DNA from: Paragonimus westermani
Lineage: Eukaryota; Platyhelminthes; Trematoda; Plagiorchiida; Troglotrematidae
NCBI GenBank assembly: GCA_008508345.1
Contig: QNGE01000848.1
Span: 153,020-217,019, forward strand
DNA: 64,000 nt
Reading direction: 5' to 3'
Shown here: piece by piece, positions 9,801 to 21,800 of the stretch
Numbering within the stretch: position 1 is the first letter of the stretch
Layout of the letters: every line of letters starts with the position of its first letter
Notes under the pieces: model-generated
The model's input: the letters and a program-made list of their open reading frames with translations, nothing else
Told to the model about the DNA's origin: nothing
Database searches by the model: none
Program-made: the position numbers and the translations under genes

Positions 9801-12800
9801 GAACAAGTGACTTTTAATTCTTCATCAAAAGGAGATTATTAATGGCTTGATACACAGCGTGACTAAAAGACTCAGGTACATTGGAGTTTCATGGGGCAAT
9901 TGATGAACAACTTCTAGATTTACCGTATTTGAAGGGCTTCGACGTACTGTACTGAATGTTGTAATATCCTGAACGGTTATTGGGACCTTGAACAAATTCC
10001 AGAAAAGTGCATTCAACTGCGTCTCATGAAAACGTTACTGGGTCGGCTGACTTTGGGCCAGACACGATCGATAACTGATGTGGACATTTCAGGAATAGCT
10101 ATTTACAAGTTAGATCACTGTGGCACAGTGAAAATCTCTCGTGGTCGAATAGTTATAATATATAATATATATATATATATAATATAATGTAACCAGAAGT
10201 GGTTTTTAAGGCGCTTTAATTCGAAACAGAAAATGTTATTGATACTCATTTATTTGAGGACCATAGTGCGGAAGAAGAGAGCGAACAGTTAGATATCGCT
10301 TATAAATTGTCCTGGCAGTTGCTCTCTCAGTCGGTAATAAACTCATGAAAGTCGAATATGATTCCTACTGTCTTTTATATGTGCAACTAACTTTAATGAG
10401 AGTGCAGTTGGTTGTTAGCTTCTACAAAAATCATATAGGATTGGTGACCCGATAAAACTGTTGCCGTGATTACGTAGAGGTTACACTGAGTTAGCAATGG
10501 ACAAGGAGATGTTTTGTAAGTCACATTTATTTCGGGTAACGCCAGTACCCTTCGGTTTCTGTGGTGGTTTGAAAACAAATTTTTTTTTCAACCAGTGATT
10601 GATCGTTTTGGAACGGTGTCATCATCAGTTAATGCAAGATTCGCTTTCAGGAGAGCAGAAGACATGTTTGGAGACAGCAGCAAGCAGAGCATAAAACACG
10701 AGTGGAAGTTGGCTTTTACGGTGGACACTGTTTTGCCTCGTTCACAGGTATAGACGAAACCGTTTATTAGAACGACGAACTGAGGAAAGTAACATTGCAA
10801 GACAGATTCCGACTGCGCAAATCATTATATGATAAAGGTGGGCTCTTGCACACCCTTCTGAAAGTTCGTTATCTTTAGCAATTGAATCTCTGAGAATCAC
10901 ACCAGTTATCGTGAACACGGGCGAGACTTATTTGTGGTCGGAAATACGGATGGAAATTCTTTGAATTCCTGTTTGAAGCGGTTTTAAAGCCATGGACTAA
11001 AAAAGGTGTTATCGTATAGTGGTATTTTGTACGATAAGTTAAACCGCCTTTTTCGATTTCATTCCGGCTAAAATATTTTTGAAGTTGCTACTTAGAAGGA
11101 CTGAGAGGAGTTGGCTTAATAAAGCCGCTCACTTCAAGGACTGGGAGAGGTCAAAGAAGAGTGGTTTCATCAAGCAGTTCAGTACACCAGGGTGTACTGT
11201 CTCTCCCAACCGTAAATCCATAAAGCTGGCTGAACTTCGTGTATGTTGTGATGCCTCTGACATAGGATACGGAGTGGTTAAGTAAGCGAGACCAGAAGTT
11301 GACCAAGTAAAGTTTTGATGCACACCAAAGCAGACAAGGAAGTTTAGTTATAGTAGAATTGATCCAGTTGTGAACTTTCCAGTTGGGATGCTCACTCTGG
11401 TCATCGTGAGACTGAGAACGTTTGACGAAGCCTAGTCACTCAATTAAGCCCAACTAAACAATGGTGAGCGGGATGTCAAGGGCAGACGGTAGACTACAAT
11501 ATGTAAACTTATATGTTAAGTGTACTTCAATTCTCTCTGTTAACCAGAGAGCTAAAGACGTCGGTGTTCCATACTTTAATTGGCAACTTGCACGCACATG
11601 TGAAGTAGCAGAGAAAAACCTTGAGTTATTAGAAGATTTATTGTGAATAGAGGGGTTGCAATATGTGGGCTATTTAAACAAAATAAATCGGAGCTGAAAG
11701 GACAAGTTATTATAATTGCTCCCACCAGCTGAATGAATGTTCATAGTCTACAATTTCAATTCATGAGAATGGGTTAGTTCGGAAATGTTGTTGCTAAAAT
11801 GAGTGGATTTGTGGAGATGAAATGCAACTACTTATTCACGTTTGACTATGAATGCCGTTCACCTAGAAGTTGCCTAGCCATTTGTGTGACCCGTTCGTCC
11901 CTCATGTAACTGATCAGATTTCTATCTCGTCGGTTTGACCAAAGAGTAGTAATTCACTTACAGCGGAAATGAATTTTTGCGCAGTTGAATCGGACACCAC
12001 AATGACCGTGCCAAAATGAAACAAACGAATATCTGACCTATGTAGGTGATTGGCATTTCAACCCAACGGAAGCCAATTACACGTGATATATGAGGATGGG
12101 TTAATGACTTGATAAAACTACTGACCTCTTAAATACAGGCCATAGTATTTCGTGACAAAACAGTCACGTCTGTTTTGGTCAGAGGTACTACCGGCGGACA
12201 GTTCATGTTGGAAAAGCTGGATTTCAAAGAAGGATTGCCGAAGGGTTTATCCAAATGGGAGAAGTGCGATCAAGTGTGGATGGTGTTCAGTTGAAAATAT
12301 CACAGACAACGCACATTTGTTTAAACACTAAACATGACCTCAAAGCAAACGACTTGATGCCCGTAGCTAAGAAGGTCAACCTCCTTCAGCGTTTGAAAGG
12401 GTGTTAGTAGCTTTTTTGTTATGTGCCCCCGCTTTTGATTAATTTGCTGATGTAGTTGTTTGGCCTGATGGTAAGATTGTCGGATTTGTCGTGTTTTTTA
12501 TGTTCGCTTGTTTTTGTTTAGAGTGCATTTGTATATACCGCTACACCTTAAACGTATTCTGTCACAAACAATGCTGGCAATTTTATCGTTTCGTCTTGAA
12601 ATGACAAAATTCTAGACCACCTAAATTACACCATTCTCCGGTTATTGTGCCCCACATCTTGAAATGAAAATCCCAACCGGACAAGGAAGAACTGACGTTT
12701 TGTGTGCTGGCGTTTCTTCTTTTCACTCCGTCGTGTGTTATTCCGCTACCTTCACCGTTTGTTCGTACCATGGAAGTTTTGTGTGTCAACGTTCTGTCAA

Positions 12801-15800
12801 ATGAACTGCCTACGGGACTGAGCTGGATGTGATCATTTGTGAGTGAGGTTCAGTTTGTGTGAACTAACATCTTCTACTGTTCATTCGCGAGCAGTATTCA
12901 GTTTCATATGACTACCGAGTTGATAATCACTTCATTGTTTTCATCCTCAGGATACATCTTGAAAGCTTCCTCTCGCCTGGAATTGCTGTACAGTATCTTC
13001 GGTCGTTACACGACTGATGACCTAGCTGTTTGGTTGTGTAATTGCTGAAGGTCTGACGCTCCCAAGACAAAACCTTTCTTAACATGTAATATAATTATCT
13101 GGTTCGAGTTTCTTTTAAGCTATTTTATATGTACGGTTGCGTGATGTGCACAAGTGTCTAGTTGCGTTGAACAGTTTGGCTCGAAATAGATGTAACGTAG
13201 ACACCATCTAGCTAAGTTGATGAAAGTGAAATTTTGTTAAAATACTTGCCGATTTTGTTGATGACTACTGTGATGTTTGGACAACAATCATGCCTGTGAG
13301 CACTTTTTTGAAGTACCTTGTCTTCCACACAGCAAACTCCCTTAGGGACGTTTAAAGTACATGAAGTTCAACAGGACACATCGTACCTATGATAAGCCAC
13401 TTGGACTTCGACTGTTAAATTAACGTGGTGACAGTTTTCGATATCTGGTTAGCGGTTTAACACATGAATTCAACACTTAGCTAACTGGGTTTTATTTACC
13501 GATTCCCACACAGATCCTTGGCGACACTTTGGATCCATATAATTCAACGTTGAAACTTCTAAATTTCAGTTTGCTGATTTCATTGGTACGATGAGTGAAC
13601 CTGCAGAATAGTTGTTTTTCTTCTCCCTATTCGATCAATAAACAAAGCTAGTACAAATTGAACCGTTTTGTGATAGACTTGTTGGGCACATGAAACCCCG
13701 TTTTTTGTTTTAAGTTGGGATTTCAATTCCTACTTAGTTGCTTACCCATTTGGTTAATTACCTACCCACTTGTATGTTTAGTTGCCTAAATAGTCAACTA
13801 CATATTCCTTTTTACACATATTTACTTGAAGAACATGTCGAGCCATACAATAGTAATACTTATTTCCTTCTAATCCTCTACCACTTAAAAGACTGACAAG
13901 TATTTTGCATAATCCAATATATCAGTTACGCGGCCAGGAACTCTCTTTCCACTGCCATCAGTTCGTTTTCAGCAGGAATAATGAAGGAGGTTTTTAAACT
14001 GCTTTCGAGTATTAGTAAACTTTGTTAATACAGTCACTTTTGTTTGCCGTGGTTACCGCTGAATTTTCTCCCCAATCCGAACTATTCAAGCGTAACAGGT
14101 AGTGACAATAATTTGTAAAGAACGTTCCACTAAGTCTCAGAGAAAATTTATACAACCGATACTTCCATAAAACTGCCCAATTGTTTCAGAACAACATAAC
14201 CCATTCGGATTGGTTTCATATGGACACATTCATTTATACTTTCAATGAGTAATAACCTTTGTGGACAAATTCTGACTGTACCGCAAAATAGCTGTTGATC
14301 ACCAGTGTTTAAGGTCCACCATGCGAGCCAGTTAGTTTGAAAAAGCACAATGACAGTAGTTTTAAACAGAATAACTCTAGTAGTCGATTGAACGTTCTTG
14401 CAGTAAACAGTTTATTCAGGCGTTACCTGCTACTTCTCGTGAACTTAGCGACAAAACGATGCCAAACTATTTGATTTGGGCGACGACTACTCATACATAA
14501 GAACAGTTACTGTCATTCTGGCCAATTGTTAACAAGCCAGTGTTCATTGGCTAGAGAAACACTGCTTGTTGCAACATGTAACTGGTTAACCTTGAGACTT
14601 CAGTGACCATTCAGGTTTTCAAGTTCACAAGAAGTGTTCCTGTCAGTGTGTCGGTATCTCTGAGATAAACGCATGGACTGGTCGAAGGCCTTTGTTTAAC
14701 CACATACACTAGTGGTTGATGTGTCCCAGAACAGAAGATTGTATCAGACCAAATTAATTTGATTCTACCTGTTGGTGTGGATAACCGATAATACTCAATG
14801 GTACTACTGCAGATTAGCATTATTTGACATGAGTAGTTTGAATGTTCAAAAAATTTGGCTGTCCAAATATCCGAATGAAACCAACCGTTTTAAGTAGTCA
14901 CAGCGACGAAACCCCACTAAGGCTTTGGTATGTAAGAGGGTGTATAAACTCGTAAAGTTAATGGATTTTAACGAATCTGCACAAAAAACCCTTTATGTCT
15001 GTCGACTTATCCGATTCTTAAACGGGAACAAAATGAAAATGGTCAACAGTAACCTTAGAATTAACAAGACTGCAGACGTAAGAACCACATAATTGTAACT
15101 GACAGATTTACCTTCTAGGGTTATGTTGCAACTCACTTTATATAACTTGATAACAATGTTTGCGTGATGGATCCATGTGATACTCACCAATCTAACAGCC
15201 TAGGCTAAAGTCAGCGGCCAAGTGGGGGGTTCAGTTCGGATGTACCGTTAATTGTATGACATTTCAGGTGATACAACTTATCAGATAAAAAACCAAGCGT
15301 GGTAATAATTTATTGCGCTAAACATGTCATTACATCAGGTGGTGGCTTTTATCACTGCACTGGGGTTTATACATATATATAACTCAGGGCACAAATCATC
15401 CAGCTGTGTTTTTATTCACTTATTATATATTAATGATCATCTAAATTGCTAAGCGTGTTCAACAGACTTTTGATCTACTGGTATTTCCCAGTTAATTATT
15501 CCACTACGTTGTCATCTTTAATGGTTTGCGAAAGGGCGTTAGCAAGAGGACTCAAGTCTGAGGCTCACCTACGATTCAAAAATGTCTAACCTGAAGCCTA
15601 AAGAATTTTTTCGTGATGTATCTCGTCAGACTTACTTTGGAATGTTTAAAAATAGAATAACATGCGGACGAAGACTTCTGATCAGTGGAGTCATATCTTT
15701 TCCGTCACACTAGTCCATCGAATTTTCCATGAAACAGTTAGCCACGACGTTTTAACGACGGTCAGGGTATGTTGCAGAACACGAAATGAGAGAAGCAAAA

Positions 15801-18800
15801 ATTAAGTGGAACAAGAGTGCATGATTGGAAATGAAATACACGTATGTCGAGTCTATTCAGTACGACCTACTGCTTAGTACTTTGTCTATCAATGTCACGC
15901 GACTCGAAATTCAGATAGTCAAATCATTCAAACAAGTTACATTCCCAGCTGAATGTAGACCACGCAAGCAAAATGTCACATGAATTATTCCTCATGGGTA
16001 CATCTCGATCCTACTTGTCAGCCACAGTAAACGGACTGTGGCGGGTAAACAGTAGTGAATTCACATGTAAAAAGATCCGAACTAGTTGAAGAACGTGAGT
16101 TAACCAGTCTACAATCGAGTGACTCGTCATGAGAGTTAAACAGAATAATTAAAGAACTATCAACAACCTAACAATAACATAAGCCTGTTTATGTCGTGTC
16201 ACGGAGAACATAAAGATACGTTATTTACACTGTCAACAAGATAGAAAACGAAGGGCCCTCCGTTAGAACAGCAACTTGAACTAAAACGTGAGACATAGGC
16301 TTGGTAACATATTCAACAAAAGTTAGTCAAATGACGCTGCTCAACGATTTTCATAAAACTGAAATGACCAAGACTCCGCACACGGATCAAGAATGTCTCA
16401 GCCAACCATGTTGTTGCCGCTTTGAGCAGCTCCAAGACACTATCCTAAATCTGTGTATGGTAGTTACCCTAGTGCTGTCTTGGTGTCAGAGGATCATAGC
16501 TATAAATTTTCTGGTTCTTCTTATCATTTATACAAGGGATTGCATGCTTATTTCCCCTTGTTAACACCTGGTACCAGTATTTTCCCATAACAAGTTTTTA
16601 TCATCATTAGATCGATATTGTCTGCTTGACTTGTACGAAATCTAAGTTTTCATTTTACGGCGAACCACTTGAGTGTCGATTAGTCTACTCAAGGTCATCA
16701 TGATTACGATCACCAACTAATGCGGGATTCACACTTTCTGAATTCACGCATTCTTATCCAAAATGATAAGTTAGCCATAGATTTTGCTTACCTACCCCAA
16801 AAAACCACATTGTACGTGGGAAGTTCTAGATATTTTAACACCTGCAGCCAGAAGAATGCAATATAAAACCTGAGGAGTTCACTTTACTCAACAATAAAAT
16901 GGTCACTGGATCCGAACAAGGAAAATTGAAATTACAACTTATATTTTGTCGAATTAAGATCGACAAAATGATAACTTACTTCGAAAAAATTTCATGCTCA
17001 TTGTTTGCGATCATGACCCCACAGGTTGGTGGTGGCAGTCACTCATCTCATTTAACCTACATCTAACTCAGCTCATACTGAGCAGTAGTGAGTCGGTCAC
17101 CTGTTTCGAATCAGTATAAAAACCTCAGGTATGCTTAAACAAGGTATACATCAGTCCTAGTGTGTAGGACAAAAGCGGGTTTAAATGAGAATTGGCCTCT
17201 GTGTATTTTGTTGGTTCTCGCTAGAAAATGGACATTTACGAAGGGACTTCAGCTTGTGAAGAAGATAATGAATGCAGTTCGTTAGTTTATCACCAAGAGA
17301 AATGAACTACCAACGCTCGAACTTGCTCTTCTAATTGATATATATATATGTAAATCGTTACACCACGGCATGATGAGTTCGAACTGTTTGTGGGGAGGTT
17401 AGTTTAGTTTACCAATAAATTACCAATATGTTTGACCTCGTTCAGGTTAGCAACAAGCTCGTACAAAAATGGCTGAGTCGAACAGTGTAGTTTCAACCAG
17501 CACGCCTCAGTCATAAGATATCCGCAACAAATTTAGTACGAACAAATTCAAACAGTTTGTGCGTCCTGTTTCACATGCTACTGGAAAATAGATTGACAAT
17601 AGTACAACATTACGAAAAAGCTGTAATAGTCCACGTTTTAACCACTTCGGATGAACTTCAACAGGAGTGTTGCAAATGAACTCACGTTGGAAATGGTGTA
17701 CAAGTACGCGACGCTTAAGCACGTCACAGTGATTCAGGTCAACCATGTCAATACCAGCCATGTCGTCATCATTGAGTAATAAGGTGTTGGTGAGTGATCA
17801 ACTTGGCCGTTCCGAGCTCGTTTGTATGTAAAACTGGCCTCATATTAACACATCAAACCACGAAGTAAACAAACCTGTATACAACCCACAAAAGAGCCTA
17901 CAAATGCAGAACTTCTTCATCAAAGACTTGGGATTATGGAACCCACCGTCCTAAACCGAAGGAGGATCCAAAGAAGGTAACCGTACTGTTCAAACGACGA
18001 AGTGGTTAGGCTTTGCACTGCTGTCCAAGATTGACAAAGTTAAAATGACGAAAAAATAAATCTACATTAAACCTTACTTTTCCAATGGTTTTCAAGCTGA
18101 ACATCACTCACATTTGATCGCAGCGTTCGCATTCAGATTGACTTTCCAGCCAGCCTCTTTCGAGAAGAAGCACTAGACTCGAGTTTCGCTCTCATTAGAG
18201 CTCGTCAGTGATGCAAATATCAAATGTGAATGATGTTCAACTTGAAACTAAAGCAAAGCCCCGACTACTCATCAGGTTTCCAACAGTATTTGCATAAATT
18301 TGTAGACTAAGTTGACTGTCACGTGATAAATCGAGTTTCGCGTGAATCTTTCGAGAAAGTTTGATGCGTGAGATCAATTTGAACAATTCCAAGTCGGAAA
18401 TTTAGACATCAACTCTCCTCCTGGGAATCAAAACTCACTGGGGTTTGCCAAAATTTAGTCGAGTTTACCTAGACATTATTTGTATGTTTATAGAACATTT
18501 TGTCGTGACATCTCAGTCACGATCACTTCTTATTGAGTTGGTAGTGCACGTGCCTATGTTGGTGTGTCACAATTTGTAAGATTAAAATCGGATGTCCAGT
18601 CTGTTCAGATGGAATTATGTAATCGGATGTGAAGTGATTGCTTTGGATGGATGCACACAGCCACTCGGCTCGTGCATCTGGTAGTCCGGTCTGGCTGGTC
18701 TAGACAGGTTGAAAATGTCACTTAAAAAGCGCCAGTTTCATGGTAGGTTGCATTTGGACGAGCGATGCACGCTAGCAGCGCCCCATCAGTCGGTATGTGA

Positions 18801-21800
18801 TGCGGTGGCACAAACAGAAAACTTGAGTAGATGGGTGAAACTGGTGAGGAGGGTAGGCAGGCGAACCGGAGGAACGAAGAGCCTAAGAAGAATGCTGTTA
18901 GGCGCTTAGAAGTAAGTGCTGAATCAGTCATGATGTGCTAACGCTTGGCAGGAAGCTCAGCTAACAACTGGAACAACTTCAGTCATTTTGGTTTGCCGTT
19001 GGTAGTTCAACTTATTGAGATCAGCTTGTTCGTGTTTTTTGCCCACCGAAGAGGTTTTAAACTCAAACAGATTTGATCCACACACCTTAAAACAATCGTA
19101 TTCGTGCATGTTAGCAGACTTGTGTGAATATAAAAACGCTAGTCGTCCACGGATACTCAATACTCCAGTTTTAATCGCACAACTAGCGTGCGTAGTCCAT
19201 ACGAGACCACGATGTCCATATGTTTGGTTAAGTACGGGGCGCTGTGTTCGTCACGTGCCAGAGAGTGTTATAGCGTAACAGGATAAATGTTAAAAGTCAT
19301 GTCCATGCAGACACTACGGTTTAATTGGAACAGCTCTCTGTAATGGAAGAAATTAACAACGCCAGTGGTATTGGCTCATCCTGATTTCCACTAGGGGAGA
19401 ATAGCGTATGTGGGCAATTGTGTAACTGGACCAGATCACGCATCGACAATCTAGCTAGAGAGGGAAAAATGTGTAATACTTACTGTCATTTATATATCGT
19501 TAATCCAAATGTCCTACGCAAGCAGAAACACAAGAGGTATTGTATACACCAATTTTTTGGACTTAAGGTGAATTCAGGCTCTGGTCACGTCAGTCGTGAG
19601 AAATCCCTCATATGCAGCCTTTACAACGTTTCTTCATTCGACTACCATGTGTGTCACTGTTGTTATGTGTTGGTACGACAAAGTGCCAGGATGTATTGTT
19701 TAATGGCAGAACTGAGCTAGTGAGCATAGTTAGAAGGGATACTAAAAACCCAAATCTTCGAAAATCTCAGGACTTAGTCAAATGTTAAACGCTGTGACAC
19801 TGGGTTCATACAGCTCAATACAATCAACAAATCCATAGCTACCGTAAAAGTCACATGACTGTCTTGTGTATGTTCAGTGATAATAATAGGCTTTAAAGTA
19901 AGCATGACAGATTTCCGATATGCATCCTCAAGGTGGTCTTTATCCATTTTGCCAACCACCCGGCAACTCCCCTAGTGAAAGCATGACCGGGTTATTGCCA
20001 CTCTGGAAAAAAAATCAATAAGGTATATAAGGAATGGTCAGTACAAGGGAAATCGGAGTATCTTTACTCCGCGATCAGTTTTCATTCTTGAAATCATGCA
20101 AATCTTCCGTTTCTTTGCTAGCGCGCAGCAGCACAGTGGAAGTGACGTAGACTACCGGTAGTGCGTTCACCGGTGTGAAAGTGGGTGAACGTGATCAGTG
20201 AATTTATACAAATGTTTTATGGTTAAATTTTCACTACAATTGATTCGCGGTAGTTAGTGTGCATTCTTGATGTCCGATGGTAAATGAAGTGGGCTCGTAT
20301 GGTGTTAATGAAGTGCTTGTAGTTTTTGTACCATCAAGTTTTCAGGCTGGTGGCTATCCACACAATCAGAAGCAACCCGTTGACTAATCCATTGAAAGTT
20401 CAAAGAAAAACTTGAGTGAAGCATTGAGCACTTATGTGATAAAGCAACAATAACTGGTCATTAGCTATCTAGAATTTGTTCTGATTTATTTCCCTTATTT
20501 CGGCAACTCCCAACTGAATGCGGGACACACGCTACACACTTAAATTTAAATGACCACGCAATAGAAGGGTGGACTATACGCTGTACAAACTTTTAGAAAT
20601 TTTTCCTCAGAAAACTGAGTTTTAACGCCCTAAAAGAAAAATAATACTACTGATGCTATCGTGAATGTGGATGGCGCAGGGTCTTTTTATCTGCTTCAAC
20701 ATGACCACAAACAGAAACACTCACCTGCGCACGATACTGATCTCAGAACGTCCCGGTTGCTAGGGATTCCACTGTCCAGTTCATTTATGTACCAAGAAAC
20801 GTTTCATGTCATGTTGCACCCCCATGCTTCTCGTATTTTTCCCATGGCTATTTCGACGTAGAAATCCATGCTGTTGCCCCACAAGTGAATAGTAATGGTG
20901 TGAGTAGCATAGAGGGACCGCTTGTCCTCACTACATTCCTCCCCCCGCAAAGATTGTTCCAGTTGCAAAAAAGCCGTTCTGGCACTCTTCATTCTCTCGG
21001 CGATCTGCGTGCGGCTTTGGTGCTGTTGACAAACATGGTGTGCATTATCTTCTGGTCAGAGTGTCATGTCATTTAAAAAACTAACTCCTTTGGACTCGAT
21101 GTTGATTCTTCTCATTCTTGATGAAATACACTGGGCTCCGACGACTCACTACTACATAAAGTTCCTTACATTTCGCCGGGAACTCCCTAGATCCGGGTTC
21201 TGTTGCCCCCACACTCCACCAGTCTCCGTGTTTAACCTTATAACCAAGTTCACACACAGCTCATCCACCCGATAACCCCGTGAATGACTGCTCCTTGAGA
21301 ACTTCCGATGTGTTTGTCAAGTTTCGGTTAGCCGATTTTCGAGCTTCCGCTAATTCACGCGTGCCCATCCGTTGGTCTCCTCATAAACCAATCTTCTAAT
21401 CGACTGGCAAGAGTAGCACACCCCCACACATTAGCCCGAATGGCAACTATTTCATTGTCCCTTGCGGCGAACAGCGGTGGGCCAATAGAATCAACGGTAA
21501 CGTTCCTTCCCAGCTTCCTCCTTTCGCAGCTAACCATTCTTTGATTGTGTGATTGTTCCTCTCCGTGGAGTTGTGCGTATTTTCTCGATTCCCAAACGCT
21601 CCAAACAGTTACGAAACTCCTCACTTTCGAAGCAAGGGTCTTGATCAGTCAACATGCTTCGCAGTATTCCATGATCCGCCACGATGTGCTCAATCACCGC
21701 CCTGCATACAGTGTCTGCGTCCTCAATTCCGCCAGTATGACCGGGACGTTTATTCCATCCCGCAATTGGCGCATCAAAATTCCGGCACTATTCAGCCGCA

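Larger units (their letters stand above)
6806..15635 (-). other. DGK intron between exons 7 and 8
   Basis: About 8.8 kb, donor GTAAGT and acceptor CACAG. A decayed BEL/Pao-like element occupies part of 10.5-12.5 kb and an AT-dinucleotide palindrome lies at 10.15-10.19 kb. 6.8-10.1 and 12.5-15.6 kb hold nothing I can identify. Confidence 0.85.

Noticed and set aside
13735..13810. A minisatellite built on ttacccattt/ttacctaccc words
   Set aside because: Only two or three imperfect repeats of under 20 bp are present, too weak to claim.
16301..16564. An 87-codon frame with a hydrophobic, cysteine-rich second half
   Set aside because: No family match and no splice or start context that would support a gene; many AT-leaning intron frames look like this.
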